From Bacteroidia bacterium (GTDB lineage Bacteria > Bacteroidota > Bacteroidia > Bacteroidales > Azobacteroidaceae), in contig BNTW01000036.1 in the NCBI GenBank assembly GCA_025996895.1, positions 1-26,589 on the forward strand: 26,589 nt of DNA. The letters run 5' to 3'. How positions within the stretch are numbered: the stretch's first letter is position 1; every line of letters starts with the position of its first letter. Made by a program: the position numbers and the translations under genes. This document shows positions 8,928-18,078 of the stretch, one piece after another. The notes beneath the pieces were generated by a model. That model made no database searches. It was not told where the DNA came from and was given only the letters and a program-made list of their open reading frames with translations.

Positions 8928-9537
8928 CTATTTAATTCTTAATTTAGACCCTAAAGAAACTTTAAAGGGACCGTTAATAACTACCTTATTCGGGGGCGTC
9001 CAATGTAAGTTTAGCATTATTTTGGACGGTCACATTCTGAACTTCCAGATTATGGCAACTGTAAGGTGATGTATTAGAGCTTACCGTTTGATTAACAAAT
9101 TGCGCAAATGCACAATTTGCCATTTCAACAGCCGCTAATGCATCTACCAATCCGTAACCCATTTGACTATTCCATGTCCCTGCGGGACGATTAGGCGTTA
9201 TTGCATAAGTATATCCCGACGGATTCGTAGTACGAATATAGGAAGTACTGCTTGTCGGTAAGTTGTAGCCCAACAAGATACTGCCACTGGTAGTAAATGT
9301 CATTCCATACGAATTGTTCCGTGAGAGATTAATCATTTCGTTCGATTTGTAGGTAATCCGAAATGGTTTATTCCACATCGTAGAACTTGAGGTTTCATCT
9401 ACAATCGAAATCGCTTTACTGTAAGGCTGCTTGCCGAAAATGATCCGACCTACAGAATCCACTTCAATCTGTGCATAACTCAACGAAGAAATTGCTAAAA
9501 AGCAAAGAGCAAAAAATACTTTAATTGTCTGGTTCAT
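8928..9537 (-). pseudogene. Chimeric, frameshifted secreted protein with a subtilase C-terminal remnant
   Basis: The open frame from ATG 9537 gives 183 residues ending at 8986. It begins with a signal peptide (MNQTIKVFFALCFLAISSLSYA, then Q). Residues of about 24-105 resemble the N-termini of Bacteroidetes tail-fibre or adhesin-like proteins (QIEVDSVGRIIFGK). From about residue 107 it switches to what looks like the extreme C-terminal part of an S8 subtilase catalytic domain (RPAGTWNSQMGYGLVDALAA) and a beta-rich repeat tail (VQNVTVQNNAKLTLDAP). No Asp-His-Ser catalytic region is present, so protease activity is not expected. After LDAP the frame stops, but removing one base from the five-C run (8992-8996 on the plus strand) continues it as NKVVINGPFKVSLGSKLRIK and a TAG ending at 8928, one base before the next gene. 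It is therefore a deletion fusion with a later frameshift. It could still make a short secreted protein. Confidence 0.7.
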
Positions 9538-9570
9538 GGTGTATAAATTTAAAAAATGAATAATCATATC

Positions 9571-9600
9571 TATAACAACAATTAAAAGTACAAAAAGGTT
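9571..9600 (-). promoter_or_regulatory. Possible diverged copy of the GTGAAC-type promoter element
   Basis: Reading the minus strand, AACCTTTTTG is followed after a short spacer by TTGTTGTTATA, ahead of the gene starting at 9537. The layout resembles the two better copies at 20736 and 26224, but the match is partial and the spacing differs by about one base. The rest of the 9568-9692 gap is AT-rich, and I see no strong terminator for the exporter operon in it. Confidence 0.3.
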
Positions 9601-9692
9601 TTGAGATTAGACAGAATAATTATTATTTTTTGTTTATTTAACCATTTAATCCTGCAATTAACTATATTTAATTTTTTATATACTATAATCCA

Positions 9693-11114
9693 TCACAATT
9701 TTATCGGCACTCCATTATAAAAGTCCAGAATTTTTGTACGGAAAATGTAATCGTATTTCGCTTGAATTTGTTCCGATTGGCTTTGAATGTATTTCGTGCG
9801 CGCTTCGTTAAATTCAAAGACCGACGATTTGCCGACTTCGTACCGTTCTTTGGCGTAGTTGAACGACTCGGATGTGGCTTTGACCGCCTTGTCGGATGAG
9901 CGGAATTTTTCCTGTGCCGCCGTTGCATTCAAATAAGCCGTCTGAATTTCTTTGTAAAGCGTTTTCTTCACATTGTCCAATTCCAGCTGCTGATTGTTGA
10001 TATTAATTTTCGCACTGCGCACCTGATTGCGCACGGAAAAACGGTTGAAAATCGGAATACTTAAGCTCAAACCGATGTATTCTCTTCCACTTTCCTTAAT
10101 TTGATTGGAAAAAGGTCTATTGGTTGGGTGCACAAGCTCGCCGGCTTCATTTATATAATCTTTTAGTCCGTAAAAATAATAATACCCTGTACCATAACCG
10201 GCATTCAGACTTAAATTCGGCAAATAACCGGATTTTGCAATATTCAATGTTTTTTCGGCACTTTCTACTTTATATTCCTGCGCTTTGATTGCGGGTTTTA
10301 TCGTTAAAGCATTATTGAAAATGACTTGTGGGGGCTGTACGCTGCTCATGTATTCTGCAATGACATTTCCCGTTTCCGGTGCATAAACGTCGAAACCGTT
10401 TGTGTTTTCCAATTCCAAACTTTGTGCTAAATCCAGCAATGCCAGATTTAGATTATTTTTTGCTTGCACCACCGAAACTTCGTCTTTAGCCACTTGTGCT
10501 TCAATATCATACAATTGCGATTGAGGAATTTTTCCGACTTCTACCAGCACGCGCGTTTTTTCGACTTGCGTCTTGCTTAAACTTAATTGTTCTTCATTTA
10601 CTTTCAAAATTTCCTGATTAAAAAGGACTTGCAAAAATAAGGAAGCTACATTTAAAGCCAAATCTTCTTTGGCTTTGGCCAAATTTTCAGTGGCCGCTTT
10701 CAGTTCTAATTTGTTTCGTGCAATTTCGTTTGGAATACGGAATCCAGTAAAAAGAGGCATAGAAGTAGTTAATGAAAAATTACTGTTTGATTGTTTTTGA
10801 TTGGTACTTTTTACGTTGTTTTGTCCGGACGAAAACCCAAATTCCCAATTTTGTCCCACGCTACCATTTAACTCCGGCAGGCGGCTCATTTGCGCCGTAT
10901 TTAATTCGACTTCGGCATTCGTTTTTTGCAATTCTATCTGCTTGATAGATATATTTTTATCTATCGCATACTGGATACATTCTTCCAGCGTCCATTGCTT
11001 GGTTTGCGCCATAGAAGTAGTTGTAATAAACAGCAGAAACAGCAGGAGATTGCGGGTCAAGCCCGCAATGACAGTATGATTGCCCGCAATGATGGTCTTA
11101 TTTGTCTTCTTCAT
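9693..11114 (-). CDS. TolC-family outer-membrane efflux channel
   Basis: Outer-membrane channel protein of 473 residues, last gene of a five-gene exporter operon, 6 bases after the membrane fusion protein gene. After the signal peptide the mature part begins QTKQWTLEECIQYAIDKN, the usual TolC/OEP opening, and contains two homologous halves rich in long coiled-coil helices (NAEVELNTAQMSRLPELNG; later AYLNATAAQEKFRSSDKA). The signal peptide is odd: between MKKTNKT and the hydrophobic core LLLFLLFITTTSMA there are 15 residues (IIAGNHTVIAGLTRN) encoded by a palindromic repeat. Without them the signal would be of standard form. The hydrophobic core, cleavage site and reading frame are intact, so the protein is probably still exported. 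It should form the outer exit duct for the ABC transporter encoded upstream. Confidence 0.88.
   Translation of the reverse strand: MKKTNKTIIAGNHTVIAGLTRNLLLFLLFITTTSMAQTKQWTLEECIQYAIDKNISIKQIELQKTNAEVELNTAQMSRLPELNGSVGQNWEFGFSSGQNNVKSTNQKQSNSNFSLTTSMPLFTGFRIPNEIARNKLELKAATENLAKAKEDLALNVASLFLQVLFNQEILKVNEEQLSLSKTQVEKTRVLVEVGKIPQSQLYDIEAQVAKDEVSVVQAKNNLNLALLDLAQSLELENTNGFDVYAPETGNVIAEYMSSVQPPQVIFNNALTIKPAIKAQEYKVESAEKTLNIAKSGYLPNLSLNAGYGTGYYYFYGLKDYINEAGELVHPTNRPFSNQIKESGREYIGLSLSIPIFNRFSVRNQVRSAKININNQQLELDNVKKTLYKEIQTAYLNATAAQEKFRSSDKAVKATSESFNYAKERYEVGKSSVFEFNEARTKYIQSQSEQIQAKYDYIFRTKILDFYNGVPIKL
11047..11096. repeat. Palindromic repeat inserted in a signal-peptide coding region
   Basis: ATTGCGGG-TCAAG-CCCGCAAT (11049-11069) is a perfect 8-base-stem hairpin followed by GACA. 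It is nearly the same sequence as the right-hand hairpin of the element at 5993-6080 (ATGGCGGG-TTAAG-CCCGCCAT, then GACA). A second, shortened palindrome ATTGC-CC-GCAAT follows at 11079-11090. Both lie inside the start of the TolC-like gene and are translated on the minus strand into IIAGNHTVIAGLTRN. Confidence 0.75.
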
Positions 11115-11120
11115 AACGAT

Positions 11121-12245
11121 TTATTTTTTAGGTTCTTCTTTTTTCTTTTTGGGGTCGATGGCGTTTCCACGCAACTTGTCTTCCAACGTTATGCCTTTTT
11201 TCACTTCCAGATTGACGCCGTCGGACAGGCCGATTTCGATTTGCGATTTATCAAAAACCTGTTCGGGCTTTTCCGTTTTCACAATATATACAAAAGCCGA
11301 GTCGTTGCTAAATTCCACACAACTTTCGGGAATGGTCAAAACATCTTGCGCTTTTGCCGTAACTATCTCTGCGTTAGCACTGTAACCCGCCCGGATATAG
11401 ACCGAGTCCGGTGCTTTGACGGCGGCTTTTATTTCAAACAGCACCGCACCGTTTTGTTCCAAGCCTTTGGGTGAAATATATTCTAAAACCGCATCAAATT
11501 TTTTGTCGCTGATTGCCCCTATCGTCAGGATAATCGGCAACCCTTCCTTTATTTTCCCGACTTCCGTTTCGTCGATATTTCCGCGGAAAATCAGGTCGTT
11601 CATATTGGCAACGGAAGCAATCGTCGTTCCATCGTTGAACGTATTGGCCTGAATCACAGAGTTTCCCGCTTTAATCGGAACGTCCAAAATCATGCCCGAA
11701 ATAGTAGAACGGATTTGTGTGTTGCTCAAATTGGCGTATTTTTTGGAAACGCCGTCACGCACAATGTCGAGCGCGTCCTGCGCATTGGCTTTTTCTTCCG
11801 TCGCTTTTTTGTAGCCGGCTTCCGTCGCATCAAATTCTTCTTTTGAAATCACACCGCTTTTGAACAACTTCTGTTGGCGGGCATATTCCGTTTCGATTTG
11901 TTTCAAATTAATATCCGCCACGCGCAAACGGGATTCCGCCGAGTTTAATTGTCCCATTTCGGGAATAACCTTTACGGTAGCAATCACTTCGCCGACTTTA
12001 ATGCGTTGGCCGGCTTCTTTCAATACTTCCGAAACAATTCCGGAAATTTGGGGCTTAATCAAAATCTCATCGCGAGGCTCTACTTTTCCGGTGGCAATGG
12101 TTTTGTTTTCAATTGTCCCCGTTGTCGGAGAAACAATATCATAAACCGTTACAACCGGACGGGATTTTTTCCACAAAAACACAAATGTTGATAATACGAT
12201 TATTCCGATAACCGCAAACAGGATAAATTTACCGATTTTTTTCAT
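11121..12245 (-). CDS. Periplasmic membrane fusion protein of an ABC exporter (MacA/HlyD type)
   Basis: Adaptor of 374 residues that bridges the inner-membrane ABC transporter and the outer-membrane channel. A single N-terminal membrane segment (about residues 6-25) is followed by the first half of the lipoyl-like domain (GKVEPRDEILIKPQISGIVSEV), a coiled-coil hairpin (about 100-170, AESRLRVADINLKQIETEY), the second lipoyl half (STISGMILDVPIKAGNSV), a beta-barrel domain and a membrane-proximal domain. The tail is very basic (DPKKKKEEPKK). It lies 25 bases after the second permease gene and 6 bases before the TolC-like gene, all on one strand. The substrate is unknown; MacA relatives serve export of macrolides, lipids or peptides. 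Confidence 0.9.
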   Translation of the reverse strand: MKKIGKFILFAVIGIIVLSTFVFLWKKSRPVVTVYDIVSPTTGTIENKTIATGKVEPRDEILIKPQISGIVSEVLKEAGQRIKVGEVIATVKVIPEMGQLNSAESRLRVADINLKQIETEYARQQKLFKSGVISKEEFDATEAGYKKATEEKANAQDALDIVRDGVSKKYANLSNTQIRSTISGMILDVPIKAGNSVIQANTFNDGTTIASVANMNDLIFRGNIDETEVGKIKEGLPIILTIGAISDKKFDAVLEYISPKGLEQNGAVLFEIKAAVKAPDSVYIRAGYSANAEIVTAKAQDVLTIPESCVEFSNDSAFVYIVKTEKPEQVFDKSQIEIGLSDGVNLEVKKGITLEDKLRGNAIDPKKKKEEPKK

Positions 12246-12270
12246 TTTGACTTTATTTTATTTTTTCTTA

Positions 12271-13524
12271 TTATTCTTCTTTAATCGCATCAATGGCTTT
12301 CACCTGCAACGCCCGCATGGTCGGAATTGCACCCGCTACCAGCCCGCAAATCAACAGGATAACGGCAGAGGTCACCGCTGTTCCGAACGAAACCATCGGA
12401 TCGGACAAAAAGACATTTTCGGCGTTCTGCAACCAATATATGTCCGCTAAATGCAGGGTTAGAACACCCAAAGTCAAACCCAATAACCCTGCAATAGCGG
12501 TCAGTAATAAACTCTCCGACATGATTTGCGAAACAATTGTGAGGGGTTTCGCGCCCAACGCCCGCCGGATACCGATTTCTTTCGTCCGTTCTTTGACCGT
12601 AACGACCATAATATTGCTCACGCCGACAATTCCGGCAATGAGCGTTCCCGAGCCGACAATCCAAACCAGAATGATAATACCGATAAACAGATAATTAAAC
12701 ATGTTAAACTGTTCCTGCATGTTGAAACTCCAAATCGCTTGCGTGTCGTCCGGTGCGACATTGTTGGACGCTTTCAAAATATCCTTCATTTGGGCTTCCA
12801 TATCCTTAACGGAATAGTTTGCTTTGGCCGTCGCCGCCAGCATGTGGATAATATCCCCTTGATTATTAATTTGTTGCATGGTCGTGAAGGGAATGGATAC
12901 GCATTCGCTTGTCCGCGCACCGACACTCATGTTTGAAACACCTTCAGCCACACCGACCACTTGATAGTAGATACCATTTGCCCGGATATAATGTCCAATC
13001 GGGTCACCTTTCTTGGGAAACAGGTCTTCGTATACTTTTGTGCCGATAATGCAAACTTTCCGCTTTTGAAGCACGTCGATTTCGTTGATAAACCTCCCTC
13101 TGCTGATAAATTGGTTTTCCACATTTTCGTAATTAGAATGCAATCCCCGCACGCTGTACGAGCCGGAATGTTCGCCATTCACCACATTATCCGGCATACG
13201 ATTGCCGAACAGAATGGGCGACAACACGTCTAATTCGGAAATGGAACGTGTCAGCACGTCCATATCGCGGTTGTGAATGTTCCACATGCGTCCTTTCTGA
13301 AAACCCTTATACGGCACGCTGGTTGTCGATGTCCCCATAAAACACGAGTTTGTCGAAAAACCTTTAATCCCTTTAAACATGCCTCGTTGCAAGCCAACAC
13401 CCGCACCCATCATAATAATCAGCATGAAAATGCCCCAGAACACGCCAAATCCGGTCAAAAGGCTTCTCACTTTGTTGCGGGTAATCGTAACCCAAATTTC
13501 CTGTAATCTATCTGCGTCAAACAT
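12271..13524 (-). CDS. ABC exporter permease, MacB/FtsX-like (second of two)
   Basis: Inner-membrane permease of 417 residues without its own ATPase domain. One N-terminal membrane helix (around residues 20-45, TGFGVFWGIFMLIIMMGAG) is followed by a large periplasmic MacB-type domain (about 50-280) and three C-terminal helices, with the FtsX-family stretch MVVTVKERTKEIGIRRALGA between them. It ends with the usual short cytoplasmic tail (RALQVKAIDAIKEE). It begins 11 bases after the paralogous permease and probably pairs with it as a heterodimer driven by the ATPase encoded first in the operon. Confidence 0.9.
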   Translation of the reverse strand: MFDADRLQEIWVTITRNKVRSLLTGFGVFWGIFMLIIMMGAGVGLQRGMFKGIKGFSTNSCFMGTSTTSVPYKGFQKGRMWNIHNRDMDVLTRSISELDVLSPILFGNRMPDNVVNGEHSGSYSVRGLHSNYENVENQFISRGRFINEIDVLQKRKVCIIGTKVYEDLFPKKGDPIGHYIRANGIYYQVVGVAEGVSNMSVGARTSECVSIPFTTMQQINNQGDIIHMLAATAKANYSVKDMEAQMKDILKASNNVAPDDTQAIWSFNMQEQFNMFNYLFIGIIILVWIVGSGTLIAGIVGVSNIMVVTVKERTKEIGIRRALGAKPLTIVSQIMSESLLLTAIAGLLGLTLGVLTLHLADIYWLQNAENVFLSDPMVSFGTAVTSAVILLICGLVAGAIPTMRALQVKAIDAIKEE

Positions 13525-13535
13525 AACTTCTTATT

Positions 13536-14801
13536 TTATTCTGTTCGCATGGCTTCCACCGGCGAAATGCGTACGGCTTTCCACGCCGGAAAATAACCGG
13601 CAACCAAACCGGAAATAATCAAGATAACCATTGCCCCAATAGCCACAGGCACATCAATCGTAGGATTTTTGAAAATGTGCGAGGCTTGTTCCATACTTGG
13701 CGAATTCAAAACGGAAGCAATCAGTTCGCCCAGCCCGACACCCAAAAACATACCTACATAACCGAATACCGATGTGATAAAAATCGATTCCAACAGGATA
13801 CTTCCCAAAATAGAGGAAGGTTTGGCACCCAAGGCTTTCCGAATGCCGATTTCGCGCGTGCGTTCTCTCACCGTAATCAGCATGATATTGCTGACGCCGA
13901 TAATTCCCGCAATGAGCGTACCTATGCCGATGATCCAGATAAAAGCCGAAATACCGTTAAATATACCCATAAACTCCAGGTAATTTTGTAACATATTCCA
14001 AATACCGACGGCACGGTTGTCTTCCGGATCGAAATAGTGAAGGACGGACAGTTTTTTCCGTAAATCTTTTTCAAACTGCTCGTTTTCTTCTTTCGTTTCT
14101 AAATTCTTGATGGTGAAAGAAATATCTCCTATTCCCCAGCCTTTGTTGTACAACAGTTGCGCGGTAGTAAATGGAATATACGCTGTCGGTTGCCTACTCC
14201 ACGATTCTTCTTTGAACACGCCGATAATGGTATAGCCCAATCCGCCGGCAATCACTCGCTTACCGACCGGATCTTCGTTTTTAAACAACGATTCTTTCAT
14301 CATGTTGTTGATTACCATTACCTTACGATATTCTTTCATATCCATGCCGTTGATAAATCGCCCCTGATTGTCTAAAATCGAGATACCGTTAATACGCATG
14401 TATTCGGGATTGACACCGACCGTCCAAACGTCTGCATTATAAGTTAAATAGGTGGTACTTACATTCGTTGAAATGATGGGTGTAATTTCGTCTGCTTCGG
14501 GGACCTGGGTTTTCAAAAACCGAACATCTTTGTCGTCTAACCGGATATTGCGGTTTTTCGGAAAACCTTTGTAAGGCATGGAAGTCCGCCGTCCCCAATA
14601 TTCCACGCTATTCACAGAGCGGCTTCCGAAGTTGGAGGTCATGCCATTGCGCAAGCCGTTGCCGGCAGCGAGCAGAATGCAAAACATGAAAATTCCCCAC
14701 GAAATCGAAAATCCGGTCAGGAACGTTCGCAGTTTATTTTTCTTAATGGTACTGAAAATTTCAGCCCAATTTTCCCCGTCCAATAATTTTAATCCTTTCA
14801 T
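13536..14801 (-). CDS. ABC exporter permease, MacB/FtsX-like (first of two)
   Basis: Inner-membrane permease of 421 residues, same architecture as the next gene: one N-terminal helix ([19 protein letters not shown]), a periplasmic domain and three C-terminal helices with [20 protein letters not shown]. It ends [16 protein letters not shown], the typical MacB tail. Its ATG overlaps the stop of the ATPase gene by four bases, which indicates translational coupling. The two permeases are clearly homologous but far from identical, mainly in the periplasmic domain, so each may contact substrate or adaptor differently. Confidence 0.9.
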   Translation of the reverse strand: MKGLKLLDGENWAEIFSTIKKNKLRTFLTGFSISWGIFMFCILLAAGNGLRNGMTSNFGSRSVNSVEYWGRRTSMPYKGFPKNRNIRLDDKDVRFLKTQVPEADEITPIISTNVSTTYLTYNADVWTVGVNPEYMRINGISILDNQGRFINGMDMKEYRKVMVINNMMKESLFKNEDPVGKRVIAGGLGYTIIGVFKEESWSRQPTAYIPFTTAQLLYNKGWGIGDISFTIKNLETKEENEQFEKDLRKKLSVLHYFDPEDNRAVGIWNMLQNYLEFMGIFNGISAFIWIIGIGTLIAGIIGVSNIMLITVRERTREIGIRKALGAKPSSILGSILLESIFITSVFGYVGMFLGVGLGELIASVLNSPSMEQASHIFKNPTIDVPVAIGAMVILIISGLVAGYFPAWKAVRISPVEAMRTE

Positions 14802-15481
14802 GCGTTGAGGTTGGGGGAATAGATGTTATCAATAATTCCGTCTTTCAAATGAATGATTTTGTCGGTGGCTTCCGCCACGCTATGCTCGTGTGTAACAATA
14901 ATCATGGTCATTCCTTCCTTATTTACATCGCGCAGAATCTGGATTACTTCTTCCGACGTCTTGCTGTCTAACGCACCGGTCGGCTCGTCGGCCAAAATGA
15001 TTTGCGGGTTAGCAATCAACGCGCGAGCAATGGCCACACGCTGTTTTTGTCCGCCCGACAATTCGCTCGGCAGGTGTTCCGCCCAGTCTTTTAATCCCAT
15101 TTTGTCCAAATATTCCATCGCAATACGATTGCGTTTTTTTCGGTTAATTCCCTGGTAATAAAGCGGAAGTGCTACATTTTCCACTGCATTTTTAAAACTA
15201 ATCAAATTGAACGATTGGAAGATAAAACCTATCATTTGGTTGCGCAATTCGGCTGCTTTGGTTTCGCTCAAATTTTTGATAAGCAAATTATTCAGATAAT
15301 AATTTCCGGTATCGTAAGTATCCAAAATGCCTAAAATATTCAATAAAGTCGATTTTCCCGAGCCGGAAGCTCCCATGATAGAAACCATTTCTCCTTGCTC
15401 AATTTCGAGATTAATCCCCTTCAAGACATGAAGAGGCGCGCCGTTGTGATACGTTTTATTAATTTGTTCGAGTTTTATCAT
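14798..15481 (-). CDS. ABC exporter ATPase, MacB/LolD type
   Basis: Cytoplasmic ATPase of 227 residues that powers the exporter. Walker [10 protein letters not shown] is at 37-45, the Q-loop at about 89, signature LSGGQKQR from 141, Walker B IILADEP at 161-167, the D-loop GALDS, and a switch His in IIVTHEHS. The order, the length and the partner genes place it in the MacB/LolD/DevA group. It is the first gene of the operon and has a good promoter about 80 bases upstream, divergent from that of ispH. Confidence 0.93.
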   Translation of the reverse strand: MIKLEQINKTYHNGAPLHVLKGINLEIEQGEMVSIMGASGSGKSTLLNILGILDTYDTGNYYLNNLLIKNLSETKAAELRNQMIGFIFQSFNLISFKNAVENVALPLYYQGINRKKRNRIAMEYLDKMGLKDWAEHLPSELSGGQKQRVAIARALIANPQIILADEPTGALDSKTSEEVIQILRDVNKEGMTMIIVTHEHSVAEATDKIIHLKDGIIDNIYSPNLNA

Positions 15482-15513
15482 CGTTCAATTTATTAATGTT
15501 CCTTTTATTGACA

Positions 15514-15551
15514 AAATACTTGCATTTTTATAACATAAGACGTAAGTATTT
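15514..15551. repeat. Inverted repeat in the exporter operon leader
   Basis: AAATACTTGC (15514-15523) and GTAAGTATTT (15542-15551) are inverted repeats with one mismatch and an 18-base gap. They lie between the predicted transcription start (near 15556) and the ATG at 15481 of the exporter operon, where a regulator could bind or an RNA hairpin form. No regulator gene is nearby. Confidence 0.4.
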
Positions 15552-15562
15552 GAAATCGGTTA

Positions 15563-15593
15563 CAAAGATATGTATAAATCAGTACTTTGCAAT
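15563..15593 (-). promoter_or_regulatory. Promoter of the exporter operon
   Basis: On the minus strand ATTG (15593-15590), a 19-base spacer and TATCTTTG (15570-15563) fit the Bacteroidetes promoter. The leader would be about 75 bases. Confidence 0.55.
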
Positions 15594-15648
15594 ACATAGT
15601 ATCTTTTTTATGAAAATTTAAGAATTAATGCTTTTGCCTGACAACGGT

Positions 15649-15679
15649 TTTGCCTATTGGAAGAAAAGTAGTACTTTTG
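15649..15679 (+). promoter_or_regulatory. Promoter of ispH
   Basis: TTTG (15649-15652), a 19-base spacer and TACTTTTG (15672-15679) match the Bacteroidetes consensus very well. The leader before the ATG at 15716 would be about 30 bases. Confidence 0.65.
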
Positions 15680-15715
15680 CCGTTATCGTAATCAAATAGC
15701 AGATCAGGCAAATGT

Positions 15716-16567
15716 ATGCGCGTAGAGATTGACCAGGATTCGGGATTTTGTTTTGGCGTGGTGAATGCGATTAACCATGCGGAAAAGGAATTGGCGGAAG
15801 ACAATGATCTGTATTGTCTGGGTGATATTGTGCATAATAGCCAAGAAGTGGCGCGTTTGCAAAAAAAAGGATTGCAGACCATCAACCACGAAACACTGAA
15901 AGAAATGTATAATAAAAAGGTGTTGTTGCGCGCCCATGGAGAACCGCCTTCGACTTATGAGCGAGCAAAACAGAATAATATCCGGATTATCGACGCTACG
16001 TGTCCGGTGGTTTTGCAGTTGCAACGAAAAATACGAAAAAAATATTTGGAATTGGATAGTGATAACGCGCAAATCGTGATTTTCGGGAAAATCGGGCATG
16101 CGGAAGTCAATGGTCTGGTCGGGCAAATTGAAGGCAAAGCCATTGTGATAGAAAAAAAAACAGATATCGATCAACTGGATTTCAATAAAGACATTTATTT
16201 GTTTTCACAAACGACCATGTCGGTCGATGATTTTAAAGAAATTGTGAATGAAATTCAGTTGCGGGTGAGCGAAAAAGTGGTGTTCCATTCATTCGATACG
16301 ATTTGCCGGCAGGTGGCCAATCGTATGCCCCACATCAAAGCCTTTGCGTCGAAGCACGATTTGGTTTTGTTTGTGGCGGGCGAAAAAAGCTCTAACGGCA
16401 AAGTCTTGTTGAGCGAATGCCAAAAAGCCAACCCGAACACACATTTGATTTCCAATCCGAACGATATTCGACCCGAATGGCTCGCCGGTATTGCATCTGT
16501 CGGTATTTGCGGGGCAACTTCTACACCGAAATGGTTGATGGAAGAAGTGGCCAAAGCCATCAAATAA
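15716..16567 (+). CDS. ispH: 4-hydroxy-3-methylbut-2-enyl diphosphate reductase
   Basis: Last enzyme of the MEP isoprenoid pathway, 283 residues, cytoplasmic. It reduces HMBPP to IPP and DMAPP using a [4Fe-4S] cluster. The three cluster cysteines are at 12 (GFCFGV), 96 (DATCPVV) and 197 (DTICRQV), the same numbers as in the E. coli enzyme as I recall it. Substrate-binding residues are present: His40 (DIVHNSQ), His74 (LRAHGEPP), His128 and Glu130 (IGHAE), SQTT at 164-167, SSN and CGATSTPKW near the end. HGEPP replaces the more common HGVPP. Its 3' end overlaps the 3' end of the converging hutH gene by eight bases. Confidence 0.95.
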   Translation: MRVEIDQDSGFCFGVVNAINHAEKELAEDNDLYCLGDIVHNSQEVARLQKKGLQTINHETLKEMYNKKVLLRAHGEPPSTYERAKQNNIRIIDATCPVVLQLQRKIRKKYLELDSDNAQIVIFGKIGHAEVNGLVGQIEGKAIVIEKKTDIDQLDFNKDIYLFSQTTMSVDDFKEIVNEIQLRVSEKVVFHSFDTICRQVANRMPHIKAFASKHDLVLFVAGEKSSNGKVLLSECQKANPNTHLISNPNDIRPEWLAGIASVGICGATSTPKWLMEEVAKAIK

Positions 16568-18059
16568 AATCGAACGACGTCCGATTGAGGAACGCAACCG
16601 TTTTGTGAATTTCTTTGTACATGATGATGTCTTCCGTGATAAAAGGAACTTCTTTACGGTATTCGTGCAAAAAGTTTTCCAAAACAGGCGAAGTTTTTAA
16701 CGGCCTGCGAAATTCCAGTCCCTGGGCGGCATTCATCAATTCGATGGCATAAATCAAATCGAGGTTATTCAATATTTTGAACAATTTTGTTGCCCCGTTT
16801 GCCCCCATACTCACGTGGTCTTCCTGTCCGTTAGACGAAACAATGGAATCGCTGGAAGCCGCATAGCAGTACATTTTGTTCTGACTTACCATTGAAGCGG
16901 CCGCATATTGCGGAATCATAAAACCGGAATTGACACCTGAATTTGCTACCAGAAATTCGGGCAGACCGCGCAAACCCATGATTAACTGCGCTACCCGGCG
17001 TTCCGAAATATTTCCTAATTCGGCCAATGCCGTTGCCAAAAAATCGAAAACAATGGCAATCGGCTGTCCGTGGAAATTTCCGCCCGAAATGATAAGGTCT
17101 TCGTCGGGAAAAATAGTCGGATTGTCCGTAACCGAATTGATTTCGGTCAGGAGAACGCTCGTTGCATATTGAATAGCATCTTTCGTTGCTCCATGCACCT
17201 GCGGAATACAACGAAACGAATACGGGTCTTGAATATGTTCTTTTTTTCGATCAATCAACTCACTGCCTTCCAGTAGTTTGCGTATTCTTCGGCCTGTTTC
17301 GATTTGTCCCGGATGTGGGCGCATCCGGTGAAGACAATCCAGGAAAGGGTCAATCAATCCGTCGAAGGCTTCCAACGAAAGGGCAGCAATCACATCGGAT
17401 TTTTTGGTAAATTCAATTGACTTAATCAAGGCATAAACACCGTTCGCACTCATAAATTGCGTGCCGTTCAGCAGAGCTAATCCTTCTTTGCTCATCAGTT
17501 TGACCGGTTTCCAGCCAAATTCCTGCAAGACGCTCATGGCTTCCCGGCGTTTTCCCTGATAATATACGTCGCCGGCACCGATTAAGGGCAAAAACAAATT
17601 CGCCAAAGGAGCTAAATCGCCGGAGGCACCCAGCGAGCCACGGTCATAGACAATCGGCATGACGTCGTTGTTGTACAAATCCAAAATCCGCTGAACAGTA
17701 ATGACTTGCACTCCGCTGTATCCCAACGACAAAGCGTGTGCTTTCAGCAACATCATTAACTTAATAATGACCGGCGGAATCTCCTCACCCACACTGCACG
17801 CATGCGATTTGACTAAATTTTCCTGCAACTTACTCAATTCGTCCGAAGAGATGGATTTATTGCACAGCGAGCCGAAACCGGTCGTAATTCCGTATAACGG
17901 CGTTTCGGACGATTGTATTTTTTTGTCTAAATAATCCCTGCATTTTTGAATTCGTTCCACTGCTTCGGGTGCTAAATTCAATTTAAGATTATTATTAATA
18001 ATATTTTCGATGATTTCAAAAGTCAGCGGACTGCTTCCTACTTGATACACGTTTTTCAT
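16560..18059 (-). CDS. hutH: Histidine ammonia-lyase (aromatic amino acid lyase family)
   Basis: Enzyme of 499 residues that removes ammonia from histidine to give urocanate. The catalytic MIO group forms from Ala145-Ser146-Gly147 in [15 protein letters not shown]; the catalytic Tyr56 is in [44 protein letters not shown] and [16 protein letters not shown] are all present. The start at 18059 ([10 protein letters not shown]) is chosen; the frame stays open upstream but runs through the tRNA gene. Specificity for histidine rather than phenylalanine or tyrosine is inferred from family likeness. No other hut gene (hutU, hutI, ftcD) is in the window. It lies 20 bases downstream of tRNA-Pro on the same strand and may share its transcript; its TGA end overlaps ispH. 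Confidence 0.88.
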   Translation of the reverse strand: MKNVYQVGSSPLTFEIIENIINNNLKLNLAPEAVERIQKCRDYLDKKIQSSETPLYGITTGFGSLCNKSISSDELSKLQENLVKSHACSVGEEIPPVIIKLMMLLKAHALSLGYSGVQVITVQRILDLYNNDVMPIVYDRGSLGASGDLAPLANLFLPLIGAGDVYYQGKRREAMSVLQEFGWKPVKLMSKEGLALLNGTQFMSANGVYALIKSIEFTKKSDVIAALSLEAFDGLIDPFLDCLHRMRPHPGQIETGRRIRKLLEGSELIDRKKEHIQDPYSFRCIPQVHGATKDAIQYATSVLLTEINSVTDNPTIFPDEDLIISGGNFHGQPIAIVFDFLATALAELGNISERRVAQLIMGLRGLPEFLVANSGVNSGFMIPQYAAASMVSQNKMYCYAASSDSIVSSNGQEDHVSMGANGATKLFKILNNLDLIYAIELMNAAQGLEFRRPLKTSPVLENFLHEYRKEVPFITEDIIMYKEIHKTVAFLNRTSFDFI

Positions 18060-18078
18060 ACATATTAGATTTCTCTTG

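Noticed and set aside
10926..11474. 182-residue plus-strand frame across the tolC-like and adaptor genes
   Set aside because: It crosses the boundary of two well-supported minus-strand genes and contains translated palindromic repeat.
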